DNA from: Ruegeria sp. THAF33
GTDB taxonomy: Bacteria > Pseudomonadota > Alphaproteobacteria > Rhodobacterales > Rhodobacteraceae
Assembly: GCF_009363615.1 (NCBI RefSeq)
Contig: NZ_CP045384.1
Coordinates: 1,176,501 to 1,240,500 of the forward strand
Length of the DNA stretch: 64,000 nucleotides
Direction: 5' to 3'
Part shown: one piece after another, positions 15,507-24,318 of the stretch
Position numbering within the stretch: the first letter of the stretch is position 1
How the letters are laid out: the number at the start of each line of letters is the position of its first letter
Notes under the pieces: generated by a model
Databases searched by the model: none
What the model saw: the letters and a program-made list of their open reading frames with translations, nothing else
Told to the model about the DNA's origin: nothing
Translations under genes and position numbers: made by a program

Positions 15507-16769
15507 TCAGTTCCGGGCACCCGTTGCGCGGCGCAGAAAAGCAATAAGATCCTGACGATCCTGAGCTTGTGTAATTCGCTGCATCGGCATCTTGGACCCC
15601 GGAATGTAATGGTCAGGCCCTTCGTCGAAAAGAGCATTTATCGTTTCGTCATTCCAAATGATATCAGAGCCTTGCAGCGTATCCGAGAACAAATATCCCG
15701 GTAACGTGCCCGCGCGTCTGCCGAAAACCCCGTGCAAGGAGGGACCTGCGCGGCGCCGGCTGTCGGGGGTGAGACTGTGACAGATCGAGCATTTCCGCGC
15801 GAACTGACGCTCACCATTGTCCATCTCGTCGGGGTTTTGCAAAAAACTCGGCTCGGCAGAAGCCATCTGTTGCCGGTTGGACAAGGCGTTGACCGGCCAA
15901 CTGTACATGGCCTCGTCGATCCCGCCAGCATGGATGTTTTCACCATCGACCGAAAAGGCCAGGGCCCAGACTGGCCCCCGCAACGTTGCACGAAAGTCCT
16001 GCGCGATGCGCCAGTCCGAGGTATCGATGACCATGATATAGCCTTCGCCGTCACCAACGGCCAGAAACCGACGATCCGGGCTGAGCGCCATGGCAAGGAT
16101 CGGACGACGATCCAGAGTGAAATCGCGTTCTTCACCGGTGGAAAGGTCCAGAATTCGGGTCACTCCGTCAACGGCACCGTAAGCGATCCAGTTGTCCTGT
16201 TCATTCAGGACCAATTCGTTGATGCCGAACCCGTGTTCGATGAGCCGGATGATCTCTTGTCCAGTCGAGATATCCCAAATGCGCAGCGACCCATCCATGC
16301 TTGCTGAATAAAGCTGTGTGTCGTCAGAAGAAAACACCACGGCATTCACACCGCTTCCGGTCGGTCCAAGAGTTGTGGGCGCGGCTCCGTTCACGGGCCA
16401 AATCCCAATCGTTCCGTCCCAACTGGCGGTTGCGACGTGGGTCTTGGATGCTGCCAGACCCACGATCTTGCCCTGATGTCGCCCAACCACGTCGCCACCG
16501 GGCCACTTGCGCAGGGTGAAGTCATCTCCGGCCGAGTAGATGGCCGTGCCATTGAAGGCAACGGCGTTCACGGCGGCTTCATGACCTTCCAGCCATTCGG
16601 GGGTCCGATCAGCCCACAGTCCGACGGAATTGTCGAAACTGGCTGTTGCGATACGCCCGTCCGGGGCTGTGGCGATCCCCATGATTGGGCCGCCGTGTCC
16701 CTTGAGTGTGAAGAATTCGGCCAAGGCGGGCAGAGGGATCAGCGCCAGGGCCAGAACCAGCCCCCGCAT
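15507..16769 (-). CDS. WD40-repeat/cytochrome c fusion protein
   Basis: 420 residues with signal peptide (about 1-17, ALA-EFF). Residues about 18-295 form some seven WD40-type blades (for example GHGGPIMGIATAPDGRIATA, LYSASMDGSLRIWD, LAVGDGEGYIMVIDT). A class I cytochrome c domain follows: heme motif CSICH (C327, C330, H331) and a distal methionine in GSKMPMQRI (about 394-396). It is therefore periplasmic and binds one heme. The ATG directly follows the stop of the cytochrome b gene. It probably accepts electrons from, or scaffolds, the periplasmic formate dehydrogenase; this is context only. Confidence 0.88.
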   Translation of the reverse strand: MRGLVLALALIPLPALAEFFTLKGHGGPIMGIATAPDGRIATASFDNSVGLWADRTPEWLEGHEAAVNAVAFNGTAIYSAGDDFTLRKWPGGDVVGRHQGKIVGLAASKTHVATASWDGTIGIWPVNGAAPTTLGPTGSGVNAVVFSSDDTQLYSASMDGSLRIWDISTGQEIIRLIEHGFGINELVLNEQDNWIAYGAVDGVTRILDLSTGEERDFTLDRRPILAMALSPDRRFLAVGDGEGYIMVIDTSDWRIAQDFRATLRGPVWALAFSVDGENIHAGGIDEAMYSWPVNALSNRQQMASAEPSFLQNPDEMDNGERQFARKCSICHSLTPDSRRRAGPSLHGVFGRRAGTLPGYLFSDTLQGSDIIWNDETINALFDEGPDHYIPGSKMPMQRITQAQDRQDLIAFLRRATGARN

Positions 16770-17966
16770 CTATTCAGCAGGCGAGGCGGCGGTTTTGCCT
16801 GCCTCTTTTTCCTGAACTTCTTCCAGCCACAAAGAGTGGTGTTCACGGGCCCATTGTTCTTCGACCTCGCCGGTGCCCATGGCGTCAAAGGCGCCCTCCA
16901 TTCCGACAGAGCCGAGATAGATATGCGCCACGATGATCGCAATGAACACATAAGCAACCATCACGTGCCAGACCTGGGCATATTGCATTTCTTCCTGCGG
17001 CGACATCTGCTCCGGCAAGTTCAGGCCCATCATTTGTGGAATACCGGTCGCATTGGCGATCTGGAAGGTTTTGGCAAACAAGGGCATCTCGAATGGGAAC
17101 AACAGCGACAGACCCGACAGGCTGATGGAGACGCCCAGCAGGATGCAGGCCCAGAATATGATCTTTTGACCGGCGTTGAACTTCTTTGCCGGTGGGTGGC
17201 TGTTCTTGGTGAACAACCCGCCACCTGCGGCCAGCCATTTCAGATCGACGCGGTTGGGGATGTTATGGGCAATCCAGTTTACCGTGACGATGATCAGGCC
17301 CAGCATGAAGGCCCAGGCCAGATTGTTGTGCAACCACTTGCAGCCCTGTGCGAGGGCCGCAAAGCCCTCTTTCCCGAAAACCGGGATCAGGTAGTCGCGG
17401 CCATAAAGCGTCAGCAGGCCCGTGACGCCAAGGATCAGGAACGACCCGGCAAACAGCCAGTGGCCGAACCGCTCGAACCCATTGAAACGCGTGACCGTGC
17501 GGCCGGTTTTCTCACCATCGATGCGAATTTTGCCTCGGATCAGGAAAAACAACAGGATGATGCCCAGCATCCCGGCAACGATATAGGTGCCGTATTCGCG
17601 CAGCGGTCCGGTGCGGAAGGTCAGCCACCACATGCCGCCATCCTGAATCAGCACGCTGTCTGCCGGACCATGAGAAGACACCGTCACATCAGCCGAGCCA
17701 TAGCGCAAAGCGCGATACACGTCACTGTCCGAGGCCACACCGCGCGTGCCAAGCTGACCCAGCAACCCCTCGGCATTGCCCTGACCTGTGTTCTCGGAAC
17801 GATAGCTGTTGTCGACGGTTTCACCACGCTGCCGGGCGAGAATGTCTTCCAGGGTTGTTGCTCCGCCGGTCGAGGTGCGCTCATCTGCCGTGGGTTCAGA
17901 GGTCTCTTGCGCCCATGCGGCTCCGGTCAGAAAAATCGAAACCAGCAGATACTGGATCAGACGCAT
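16770..17966 (-). CDS. fdhG: Formate dehydrogenase gamma subunit, cytochrome b
   Basis: Membrane cytochrome b subunit that passes electrons from FdhB to quinone, 398 residues. A signal peptide (AAWAQE) and about 110 periplasmic residues precede five predicted membrane segments, with heme-ligand histidines in ERFGHWLFAG, KWLHNNLAWAF and WHVMVAYVFI. This length and the N-terminal periplasmic extension are normal for the FdhG family. AGGAGG precedes the ATG. It lies 27 bases after the ABM-domain gene and abuts the WD40-cytochrome gene. Confidence 0.9.
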   Translation of the reverse strand: MRLIQYLLVSIFLTGAAWAQETSEPTADERTSTGGATTLEDILARQRGETVDNSYRSENTGQGNAEGLLGQLGTRGVASDSDVYRALRYGSADVTVSSHGPADSVLIQDGGMWWLTFRTGPLREYGTYIVAGMLGIILLFFLIRGKIRIDGEKTGRTVTRFNGFERFGHWLFAGSFLILGVTGLLTLYGRDYLIPVFGKEGFAALAQGCKWLHNNLAWAFMLGLIIVTVNWIAHNIPNRVDLKWLAAGGGLFTKNSHPPAKKFNAGQKIIFWACILLGVSISLSGLSLLFPFEMPLFAKTFQIANATGIPQMMGLNLPEQMSPQEEMQYAQVWHVMVAYVFIAIIVAHIYLGSVGMEGAFDAMGTGEVEEQWAREHHSLWLEEVQEKEAGKTAASPAE

Positions 17967-17993
17967 AGGGGTATCCTCCTGTGCAATTTCATA

Positions 17994-18344
17994 TCAGCGG
18001 TCAAACCCGCCAATTTGCTGGTGAAAGACGGCGCCGACCGGTGCGAGCGCTTCGCGAAGATCATCCTTGGCCGGACCATACACGTCCAACCCCACTGGCG
18101 TCAGAAGGGCCAGAAACCGTTCAGCGAAGTTAGCACCAAAATTTTGCATATGTATCATGGCATCTTCGGAACTAGCATAGCGTTCATAGATATAAACAGC
18201 CGAACCGGTCATGTGCCATTCATAGCTTCTGGCGCCGGTTTCTTGCAGCGTGGCCGCGACCATTTCCGCCATAAGCGCTTCGAACTCATCCTTTTTATCC
18301 AGATCGAGGTCAAGCTTCAGCAGCCAGTAAACATGATTGGTCAT
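17994..18344 (-). CDS. ABM-domain (quinol monooxygenase-like) protein
   Basis: 116 residues resembling the antibiotic biosynthesis monooxygenase fold: KLDLDLDKKDEFEALMAEMV, then ETGARSYEWHMTGSAVYIYERYASSEDAMIHMQNFG. These dimeric ferredoxin-like proteins include quinol monooxygenases and heme-handling enzymes. GAGAGG precedes the ATG. It interrupts the fdhB-fdhG gene order and follows a terminator-like hairpin. Why an ABM protein belongs here is unknown; quinone or heme chemistry linked to the cytochrome subunits is a guess. Confidence 0.8.
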   Translation of the reverse strand: MTNHVYWLLKLDLDLDKKDEFEALMAEMVAATLQETGARSYEWHMTGSAVYIYERYASSEDAMIHMQNFGANFAERFLALLTPVGLDVYGPAKDDLREALAPVGAVFHQQIGGFDR

Positions 18345-18410
18345 GCGCGCCTCTCAAATTTGTTTGCTGTGACGTTGCAGGAAACGGATCCCCGATCACA
18401 TCACCTGAAA

Positions 18411-18435
18411 AGCCCCCCGCAAAGGGCGGGAGGCT
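18411..18435. terminator. Terminator-like hairpin between fdhB and the ABM gene
   Basis: AGCCTCCCGCC, loop CTTT, and GCGGGGGGCT pair on the minus strand with one mismatch and are followed by TTTC; the plus strand reads into TGTTTTG. It may cause partial termination after fdhB, lowering expression of the downstream genes. Confidence 0.65.
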
Positions 18436-18455
18436 GTTTTGTCAAAAGCCCGATT

Positions 18456-19049
18456 TCAACCGTCTTTCTGGTCGTAGGCCGTGCCCCAACCCCAGGCGCC
18501 CGAGCCGAAACCGCGCGCCACGACGCGCTCACGGTAAACTGCGGAAACCACGTCGCCGTCACCGGCGAGCAGGGCCTTGGTGGAACACATTTCGGCGCAG
18601 ATGGGCAGCTTGCCCTCGGCGATCCGGTTGCGACCGTATTTGGCGAACTCTGCGGTCGAGTGCGTTTCCTCGGGGCCGCCGGCGCAGAAGGTACATTTGT
18701 CCATCTTGCCGCGCGATCCGAAGTTACCCGCCTGTGGATATTGCGGCGCGCCGAAGGGGCACGCATAGAAGCAATAGCCGCAGCCAATGCACAGGTCCTT
18801 GGAGTGCAGGACGACCCCTTCTTCGTTCTGATAGAAGCAGTCGACCGGGCACACCGCCATGCAGGGCGCATCCGAACAATGCATACAGGCGACCGAGATC
18901 GAGCGTTCGCCCGGGTTGCCGTCATTGATCGTCACCACCCTGCGGCGGTTGATGCCCCACGGCACCTCGTGTTCGTTCTTACACGCGGTTACGCAGGCGT
19001 TGCACTCGATGCAGCGTTCAGCGTCGCAGAGAAACTTTGCTCTAGCCAT
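18456..19049 (-). CDS. fdhB: Formate dehydrogenase beta subunit, 4x[4Fe-4S]
   Basis: Electron-transfer subunit between the molybdopterin subunit and cytochrome b, 197 residues. Four cysteine groups are visible: [18 protein letters not shown] (C13/16/19/23), [31 protein letters not shown] and the CTFC...CAEMC group. There is no membrane anchor, as in the short FdhB type (FDH3 family). A GGAGG ribosome binding site precedes the ATG. Twelve bases separate it from fdhA. It is probably exported in complex with the Tat-bearing FdhA. Confidence 0.93.
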   Translation of the reverse strand: MARAKFLCDAERCIECNACVTACKNEHEVPWGINRRRVVTINDGNPGERSISVACMHCSDAPCMAVCPVDCFYQNEEGVVLHSKDLCIGCGYCFYACPFGAPQYPQAGNFGSRGKMDKCTFCAGGPEETHSTAEFAKYGRNRIAEGKLPICAEMCSTKALLAGDGDVVSAVYRERVVARGFGSGAWGWGTAYDQKDG

Positions 19050-19061
19050 TAATCGTCCTCC

Positions 19062-21956
19062 TTACGCTGCCCAGATCTTGCAGAGAGTCGCCTTGGTCTC
19101 CTGCATCTGGGTTACTGAATCATAGCCGTAGGTCTGGGCGGTGTTGGTACTTTCACCCAGCACATAGGGGTCTGCACCTTTGGGGTATTTCTCCCTGAGG
19201 TCCTCGCCCTGGAAATGGCCGCCGAAGTGGAACGGCATGAAGGCCACGCCGGCACCGACCCTGTTGGTCAGCATCGCCATCACCTTGACCTTGCCGCCCT
19301 CGGGGCCTTCGACCCAGACCTGTGATCCGTCCCGAATGCCAAGGTTGTTGGCATCGCGCGGATTGATCTCGACGAACATGTCCTGCTGAAGCTCGGCCAG
19401 CCACGGATTGGACCGGGTTTCGTCACCGCCGCCTTCATATTCGACCAGACGACCAGACGTGAGGATTATCGGGTAATCCTTTGAAAAGTCGTTCTTCTGG
19501 ATCGATGCATAAAGGGTGGGCAGGCGATAGGCCTGACGGTCCTCGTAGGTGGGATAGTCCGCCACCAGATCGCGCCGATTGGTGTAGAGCGGCTCGCGAT
19601 GCAGTGGGATCGGATCCGGGAAGGTCCAGACAACCGCGCGGGCCTTGGCGTTCCCGAAGGGCGCACAGCCATGTGCGATCGCGACCCGCTGGATGCCGCC
19701 GGACAGGTCGGTTTTCCAGTTGGTCTTTGGTCCGGCCACGGCGTCGATGGCCGCGCGTTCCTCGGCCGTCAGATCACCGTCCCAGCCAAGATCCATCAGC
19801 ATCTGCATCGTAAACTCTGGATAGCCATCCTGAATTTCCGATCCAACGCTATAAACCCCTTCGGCCAGCAGGTTGTCGCCGTCGCGTTCCACGCCGAAAC
19901 GGGCACGGAAGGTCAGGCCGCCTTCGGCCACCGGTTTGGACATGTCATAGAGGTTTGGTGTCCCCGTATGACCCATCTCCGGCGTTCCCCAGCAGGGCCA
20001 GGGCAGGCCATAATACTCGCCGTCGTTTGGTCCACCAATGGCTTGCAGTGTGGTTCTGTCGAACGTGTGCTGGTTGGCCATATGGCTTTTCAGACGTTCC
20101 GGCGACTGACCGGTATAGCCGATGGTCCAGAGGCCCGAGTTGAACTCACGCGTGATGCTTTCAACATTCGGGGTTTCGGGATCTTCCATCTCGATATTGC
20201 GGAAGAACCGATCCGCCCAGCCGAATTTGTTGGCGAACTTGGCCATGATGACCTCGTCCGGCAGGCTTTCGAACAGCGGATCGACCACCTTGTCGCGCCA
20301 TTGCAGCGACCGGTTCGAGGCCGTGACCGAGCCACGGGTTTCGAACTGCGTACAGGCGGGCAACAGGTAGACGCCATCGGTACGGTCATGCAAAACGGCG
20401 GAAACGGTGGGATACGGGTCGATCACGACCAGCATGTCCAGCTTTTCCATCGCCGTCTTCATTTCCGTCATCCGGGTCTGCGAGTTGGGCGCGTGGCCCC
20501 ACAGAACCATGGCGCGGACATTGTTGTCCTGATCCATGTTGGCCGGGTCTTCCAGAACACCGTCAATCCAGCGAGAAACAGGAATGCCGCGCTCGTTCTG
20601 CAGCGGTTTGTCCTTGCCGTCCTTGTCCTTGATCGTGGCGAATTGACCGGCCAGCCATTCAGGTTCTTCGCCCCAGACACGGGCCCAGTGACCCCATGCG
20701 CCTGCGGACAGGCCATAATAGCCGGGCAGGGTATGGGAAAGAACACCAAGGTCCGTTGCGCCCTGAACGTTGTCATGACCGCGGAAGATGTTGGTGCCAC
20801 CACCCGAGGTTCCCATGTTGCCCAGTGCAAGCTGAAGTACGCAGTACGCGCGGGTGTTGTTGTTGCCGTTGGTATGCTGCGTCCCGCCCATGCACCAGAC
20901 AACCGTTCCGGGACGGTTGTTGGCCATCGTGCGGGCAACCCGCTTCAACTGCGACCCCGGAGTGCCGGTGACACGTTCCACCTCATCCGGGTTCCACTTG
21001 GCAACTTCTTCGCGGATCTGATCCATGCCCCAGACACGGGTGCGGATGAACTCTTTGTCTTCCCAACCGTTGTCGAAGATGTGCCAGAGGATACCCCAGA
21101 TCAGCGCAACGTCCGTGCCGGGGCGGAAACGGACATATTCATCCGCGTGCGCCGCAGTGCGCGTAAAGCGCGGGTCGCAGACGATCAGCGGGGCGTTGTT
21201 CTGCTCTTTTGCGCGCAGAATATGCAGCAGCGAGACGGGATGCGCCTCGGCCGGGTTGCCGCCGATGATGAAGATCGCCTTGCTGTTGTGCATGTCGTTG
21301 TAGCTGTTGGTCATGGCGCCGTAGCCCCATGTATTCGCAACGCCCGCAACAGTGGTCGAGTGGCAGATCCGGGCCTGATGGTCCACGTTGTTCGTGCCCC
21401 AGTAGGCGGCGAACTTGCGGAACAGATAGGCCTGTTCGTTGTTGTGCTTGGCGGAACCCAGCCAGTACACGCTGTCAGGCCCGGATTCTTCGCGGATGCT
21501 CATCATGCCGTCGCCGATCTCGTTGATCGCCTCTTCCCAGCTGATGCGCTTCCACTCTCCGCCTTCCTTTTTCATCGGATATTTCAGGCGGCGCTCGCCA
21601 TGGGCGTGCTCGCGAACGGCGGCACCCTTGGCACAATGGGCGCCCAGGTTGAACGGACTGTCCCAGCCGGGCTCCTGCCCGATCCAGACGCCGTTCTGAA
21701 CTTCGGCAACCACCGTGCAACCGACCGAACAATGCGTGCAGACGGACTTGATGTTCTCGACAGCCGTGTTGGCTGCGGTCTGGGCGCTGGCTGGCGTCAC
21801 GGTTCCACCCGTGGCGCTGATCGCGGCAAGGCCGCCGATCGTCAGGCCCGAGCCACGCAGGAATGCGCGGCGATCGACGGTTTTCTCGCCGACCTGGGAC
21901 AGGATACTTGTCCGCTGGGGGCGTCTCGCAACCCCGTTGGTCTTTTTCCTAAGCAT
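19062..21956 (-). CDS. fdhA: Formate dehydrogenase alpha subunit, W/Mo-bisPGD
   Basis: Catalytic subunit oxidising formate to CO2 in the periplasm, 964 residues. A Tat signal (RRAFLRG, R29/R30) is followed by the [4Fe-4S] site CTHCSVGC..C (C73, C76, C80, C108). The metal ligand is a cysteine with the adjoining histidine, RICHSTT (C198, H199), so this is a Cys-type rather than a selenocysteine enzyme. The C-terminal molydopterin dinucleotide-binding domain is complete. GGGAGG precedes the ATG. The adjacent tungstate importer suggests that tungsten may be the bound metal. Confidence 0.95.
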   Translation of the reverse strand: MLRKKTNGVARRPQRTSILSQVGEKTVDRRAFLRGSGLTIGGLAAISATGGTVTPASAQTAANTAVENIKSVCTHCSVGCTVVAEVQNGVWIGQEPGWDSPFNLGAHCAKGAAVREHAHGERRLKYPMKKEGGEWKRISWEEAINEIGDGMMSIREESGPDSVYWLGSAKHNNEQAYLFRKFAAYWGTNNVDHQARICHSTTVAGVANTWGYGAMTNSYNDMHNSKAIFIIGGNPAEAHPVSLLHILRAKEQNNAPLIVCDPRFTRTAAHADEYVRFRPGTDVALIWGILWHIFDNGWEDKEFIRTRVWGMDQIREEVAKWNPDEVERVTGTPGSQLKRVARTMANNRPGTVVWCMGGTQHTNGNNNTRAYCVLQLALGNMGTSGGGTNIFRGHDNVQGATDLGVLSHTLPGYYGLSAGAWGHWARVWGEEPEWLAGQFATIKDKDGKDKPLQNERGIPVSRWIDGVLEDPANMDQDNNVRAMVLWGHAPNSQTRMTEMKTAMEKLDMLVVIDPYPTVSAVLHDRTDGVYLLPACTQFETRGSVTASNRSLQWRDKVVDPLFESLPDEVIMAKFANKFGWADRFFRNIEMEDPETPNVESITREFNSGLWTIGYTGQSPERLKSHMANQHTFDRTTLQAIGGPNDGEYYGLPWPCWGTPEMGHTGTPNLYDMSKPVAEGGLTFRARFGVERDGDNLLAEGVYSVGSEIQDGYPEFTMQMLMDLGWDGDLTAEERAAIDAVAGPKTNWKTDLSGGIQRVAIAHGCAPFGNAKARAVVWTFPDPIPLHREPLYTNRRDLVADYPTYEDRQAYRLPTLYASIQKNDFSKDYPIILTSGRLVEYEGGGDETRSNPWLAELQQDMFVEINPRDANNLGIRDGSQVWVEGPEGGKVKVMAMLTNRVGAGVAFMPFHFGGHFQGEDLREKYPKGADPYVLGESTNTAQTYGYDSVTQMQETKATLCKIWAA

Positions 21957-22061
21957 TTGTTTCCTCCCTTGCGCGCCGTGTATGCCACGGCTGGCTTGGT
22001 ACTGCTGAAGCCGACGTCGGGGCCAATCGCAACCGTCAGTCGGGTGTGAAAACGTCCGATC

Positions 22062-22250
22062 CTAGAACCGGGTGCTTTCGATGTAGGCGCGTGTATGCGC
22101 GGTATCCTGGATGCGGGTATCGTCTGTCGGCGCTTCGGCCGCTTCGGCTTTCCCAGTCAGGCTGGCGGCGGCAACAGCAGCAGGCGCTGCGGTTCCGGCC
22201 AGTTTGAGGAAGTCGCGGCGTGTGGTGCCTTCTTCCTTGGTCTTGCTCAT
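22062..22250 (-). CDS. Small twin-arginine signal protein of fdh operons (FdhX-like)
   Basis: 62 residues. TTRRDFLKLAG is a clear Tat motif, followed by an alanine-rich h-region and an AEA-AEAP cleavage-like site, leaving about 30 mature residues (TDDTRIQDTAHTRAYIESTRF). GGAGGAG precedes the ATG at 22250. Similar small Tat peptides precede fdhA in Shewanella-type formate dehydrogenase clusters. A role in export or assembly of FdhAB is plausible but not known. Confidence 0.85.
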   Translation of the reverse strand: MSKTKEEGTTRRDFLKLAGTAAPAAVAAASLTGKAEAAEAPTDDTRIQDTAHTRAYIESTRF

Positions 22251-22307
22251 GGGCTCCTCCTGTCCCAATTGCGGTTTGGTGCCCACGGGGCACCGGCGAT
22301 TTGCGGG

Positions 22308-22919
22308 CTACCCCGCTGTCATCCGGAACGCTTCGCGCTCGATCTCCATGAATACCCGACCGGCGGTGCCGACGGATGCATAGAGAACCGAGTTTTCAGC
22401 AGCTTCCAAATCCGAATAGAAATGTGCGGCCCATGGGCCGATATGTTTGCTCCAGAACGCTTTCTGGTCTTCAAGCGATGCCGGGCTTCTAAAACGCCCA
22501 ACGATCATGCCTGCCATCATCTCCATCAATGAGGCGATGTTGTCCTCGGGCTCGAACACGTTCTGGGCGCGTGTGATCCCACGCACCGCCATGTCATTGC
22601 GGAGCTGCGCAAGAGGTTTCTCGTTCAGAAAACCCGTGAGGTAGAAGCTGGCATATGGCAGCAATTCGCCCCGACCCAAACCGATGAACAATGCATTGAA
22701 TTCCCGCTCCGCGGCGGCGGGCTTGGTGACCTTTGCAACCCGCGCCATGGCTTGGATGGCCTGACCAAGATCTGTGTCATCCCCGCTGAGGCCCGCCATT
22801 TGATCCAGCAGCATCTGGTCGGGTGGACCGGCCAGCAGCAAGCCCAGAAAGTTGTAGAAATCCGCGCGCAGGCGATCCTCGGCTGAAACGTCCAGAGTGT
22901 GCGCGTCACTTGCGGTCAT
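22308..22919 (-). CDS. TorD/DmsD-type molybdoenzyme chaperone
   Basis: 203-residue all-helical protein: SAEDRLRADFYNFLGLLLAG, FNALFIGLGRGELLPYASFY and the long helix GFLNEKPLAQLRNDMAV. This pattern is typical of the TorD family, which binds the Tat signal of the catalytic subunit and delays export until cofactor insertion. The ATG at 22919 is preferred over an upstream TTG. The gene starts five bases after the DUF3306 stop codon, so the two are probably coupled. It should serve FdhA and perhaps the small Tat protein. Confidence 0.88.
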   Translation of the reverse strand: MTASDAHTLDVSAEDRLRADFYNFLGLLLAGPPDQMLLDQMAGLSGDDTDLGQAIQAMARVAKVTKPAAAEREFNALFIGLGRGELLPYASFYLTGFLNEKPLAQLRNDMAVRGITRAQNVFEPEDNIASLMEMMAGMIVGRFRSPASLEDQKAFWSKHIGPWAAHFYSDLEAAENSVLYASVGTAGRVFMEIEREAFRMTAG

Positions 22920-22923
22920 TCGG

Positions 22924-23505
22924 TCATCCTTCAAATTCAAATGTCATTCGACGTGGCGCCGGGGGAAGGTCGATTTCTTCCGGCTCGTCCGCGCGGGCGA
23001 CGGAAACCGGCTCGGGCCCGGGATCGGGTTCGACCGGCGCGGCCTCGGGTTCAGCGCGCGTATCGGCTTCGCTTTCAGCAGCATCGTCTTTGGCCTCTTC
23101 CGCGTCGGCCGCCAGTGCTTCGATATGTGCCAGCATGCCCTTTCCAACCTGATAGGCGGTTTGCATGTTTTCGATCACGCAGGCCGCATCGGTGTAGTCC
23201 TCGCCGTAATCAACCAGCCCGTCGACATTGGCCAGAACCGGGTTCAGCCGCCACAGCCGACGCAAGGCACGTCGGCGCAGGCGATCGGGCACGGCCTTGG
23301 CCATGAAGCCCGAAACATCGTCGCCGGGTTGCAGGGTCTCTGGGTCGGGAAGGTTGAACTCGGCAAGGATCTCGGCGTCATCCTTTTCTTCCAGCTCCGC
23401 TTGCCGTTCTGCGATCACCTGTTCTTCAAGGGCCAGTGCCTCGGCCTTGGCTTCGGCCTGAACGGCGGCCTTTCGGCGAGACCAGAAATCATCGGGCCGG
23501 TTCAT
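22924..23505 (-). CDS. DUF3306 domain protein
   Basis: 193 residues; N-terminal FWSRRKAAVQAEAKAEALAL and the central LRRRALRRLWRLNPVLANVDGLVDYGEDYTDA match the DUF3306 family. The C-terminal third is acidic and proline-rich, probably disordered. DUF3305 and DUF3306 proteins occur together in formate dehydrogenase clusters and are of unknown function; an accessory role in maturation is inferred. Its start overlaps the DUF3305 stop by four bases. Confidence 0.87.
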   Translation of the reverse strand: MNRPDDFWSRRKAAVQAEAKAEALALEEQVIAERQAELEEKDDAEILAEFNLPDPETLQPGDDVSGFMAKAVPDRLRRRALRRLWRLNPVLANVDGLVDYGEDYTDAACVIENMQTAYQVGKGMLAHIEALAADAEEAKDDAAESEADTRAEPEAAPVEPDPGPEPVSVARADEPEEIDLPPAPRRMTFEFEG

Positions 23506-24056
23506 TGCAGCGCCTTTCTCGGGGCGCGATACACGTCCGACGTCTGCCGGATACGAGCATCACCCTTACCGTCTTCAACCAGATCTGTCCGCTTCTTGTC
23601 GCGGCGGCGCTTGACGAACACTTCGTGCTGATGGTGTTTCAAAGTAAAATCGCGAACCCAGGCAATCAGCCCTTCGGTCATCGGGATCTTCTCGACAATT
23701 TCTTCACCGGTATCCGCGTAATCCTGTCCCTCGAACGGAGAGGCGGTGATCAGAACTGCATTCAGGGGAGTTTCGCCTTTCAGTTCGTCCCGCAGCACAA
23801 GGTACAGCGAAGGCTGCCCATCCGACAAGTTAACCATGTAGGCTTCGGTTTCATCCGCCCAGAGCGTCAGGGGCAAGGTGGCCGCGTGATACTCGACAGC
23901 ATCGCCTTCGCGGCGCAGTTCCTGCCAGTCGGCCGGCCCCGCGCCGGGTAAAAGGGCCACAGCGCGCCAGTTCCACCGGGCCCACCGTGTGACCCCGGGT
24001 GTCTTGCGCACGATGACGCCAACCGGCATTTCAGTCTGGCTTGCGGCCTTGGCCAC
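23502..24056 (-). CDS. DUF3305 domain protein
   Basis: 184 residues. The N-terminus EMPVGVIVRKTPGVTRWARW and ETEAYMVNLSDGQPSLYLVL are typical of DUF3305. The C-terminus is strongly basic (KHHQHEVFVKRRRDKKR), which may aid binding to an acidic partner such as DUF3306. It is the first gene of the fdh string, so the fdh promoter should lie in 24057-24318. Function unknown. Confidence 0.87.
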   Translation of the reverse strand: MAKAASQTEMPVGVIVRKTPGVTRWARWNWRAVALLPGAGPADWQELRREGDAVEYHAATLPLTLWADETEAYMVNLSDGQPSLYLVLRDELKGETPLNAVLITASPFEGQDYADTGEEIVEKIPMTEGLIAWVRDFTLKHHQHEVFVKRRRDKKRTDLVEDGKGDARIRQTSDVYRAPRKALQ

Positions 24057-24318
24057 TGGCTCCTCCCCGAAAGGCTCTCCCCTGCCTTTCCAAGTCCACT
24101 ATGGTACACAAACTGGCTGTGTGCCAAGCCTAAGCTCTACGACTTTGGTCGTAGTCCAGGGTAGCAACTGCGTGAGCAGGCCTGTGAATGCTTGTGTTTC
24201 GTGGCAATTATTGCCGAAATTCAACCCTATGCAGGAAACGCGGCAAGGGGTTGAAGTTGCTTTCCCGGGGGTACAGCCTAGTGTGCATGGAACCGGGGCG
24301 GTTGCCCGAGGAGAGGAT
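24057..24318. promoter_or_regulatory. Divergent fdh regulatory region with two palindromes
   Basis: No gene. CTACGAC-TTTG-GTCGTAG (24137-24154) is a 7-bp perfect inverted repeat, and GGCAAT-T-ATTGCC (24203-24215) is a 13-base palindrome. The latter is flanked by TTTCG and GAAA, which extends the symmetry imperfectly. Both lie between the DUF3305 gene and the divergent Fe-S gene, in the right place for operators. A GAGGAGAGG ribosome binding site follows for the Fe-S gene. Confidence 0.6.

Noticed and set aside
16437..19052. A long plus-strand open frame of 871 codons opposite the WD40-cytochrome, fdhG, ABM and fdhB genes
   Set aside because: It spans several well-supported genes on the other strand, has no recognisable domain and no ribosome binding site. 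High-GC codon use leaves the opposite strand free of stops.
19062..21956. Possible selenocysteine formate dehydrogenase
   Set aside because: The active-site codon is TGC (C198) and no in-frame TGA occurs, so no Sec machinery is needed.
19599..22049. A plus-strand open frame of 816 codons opposite fdhA
   Set aside because: The composition is rich in Arg, Gly, His and Val with no domain pattern, and fdhA on the other strand is unambiguous.
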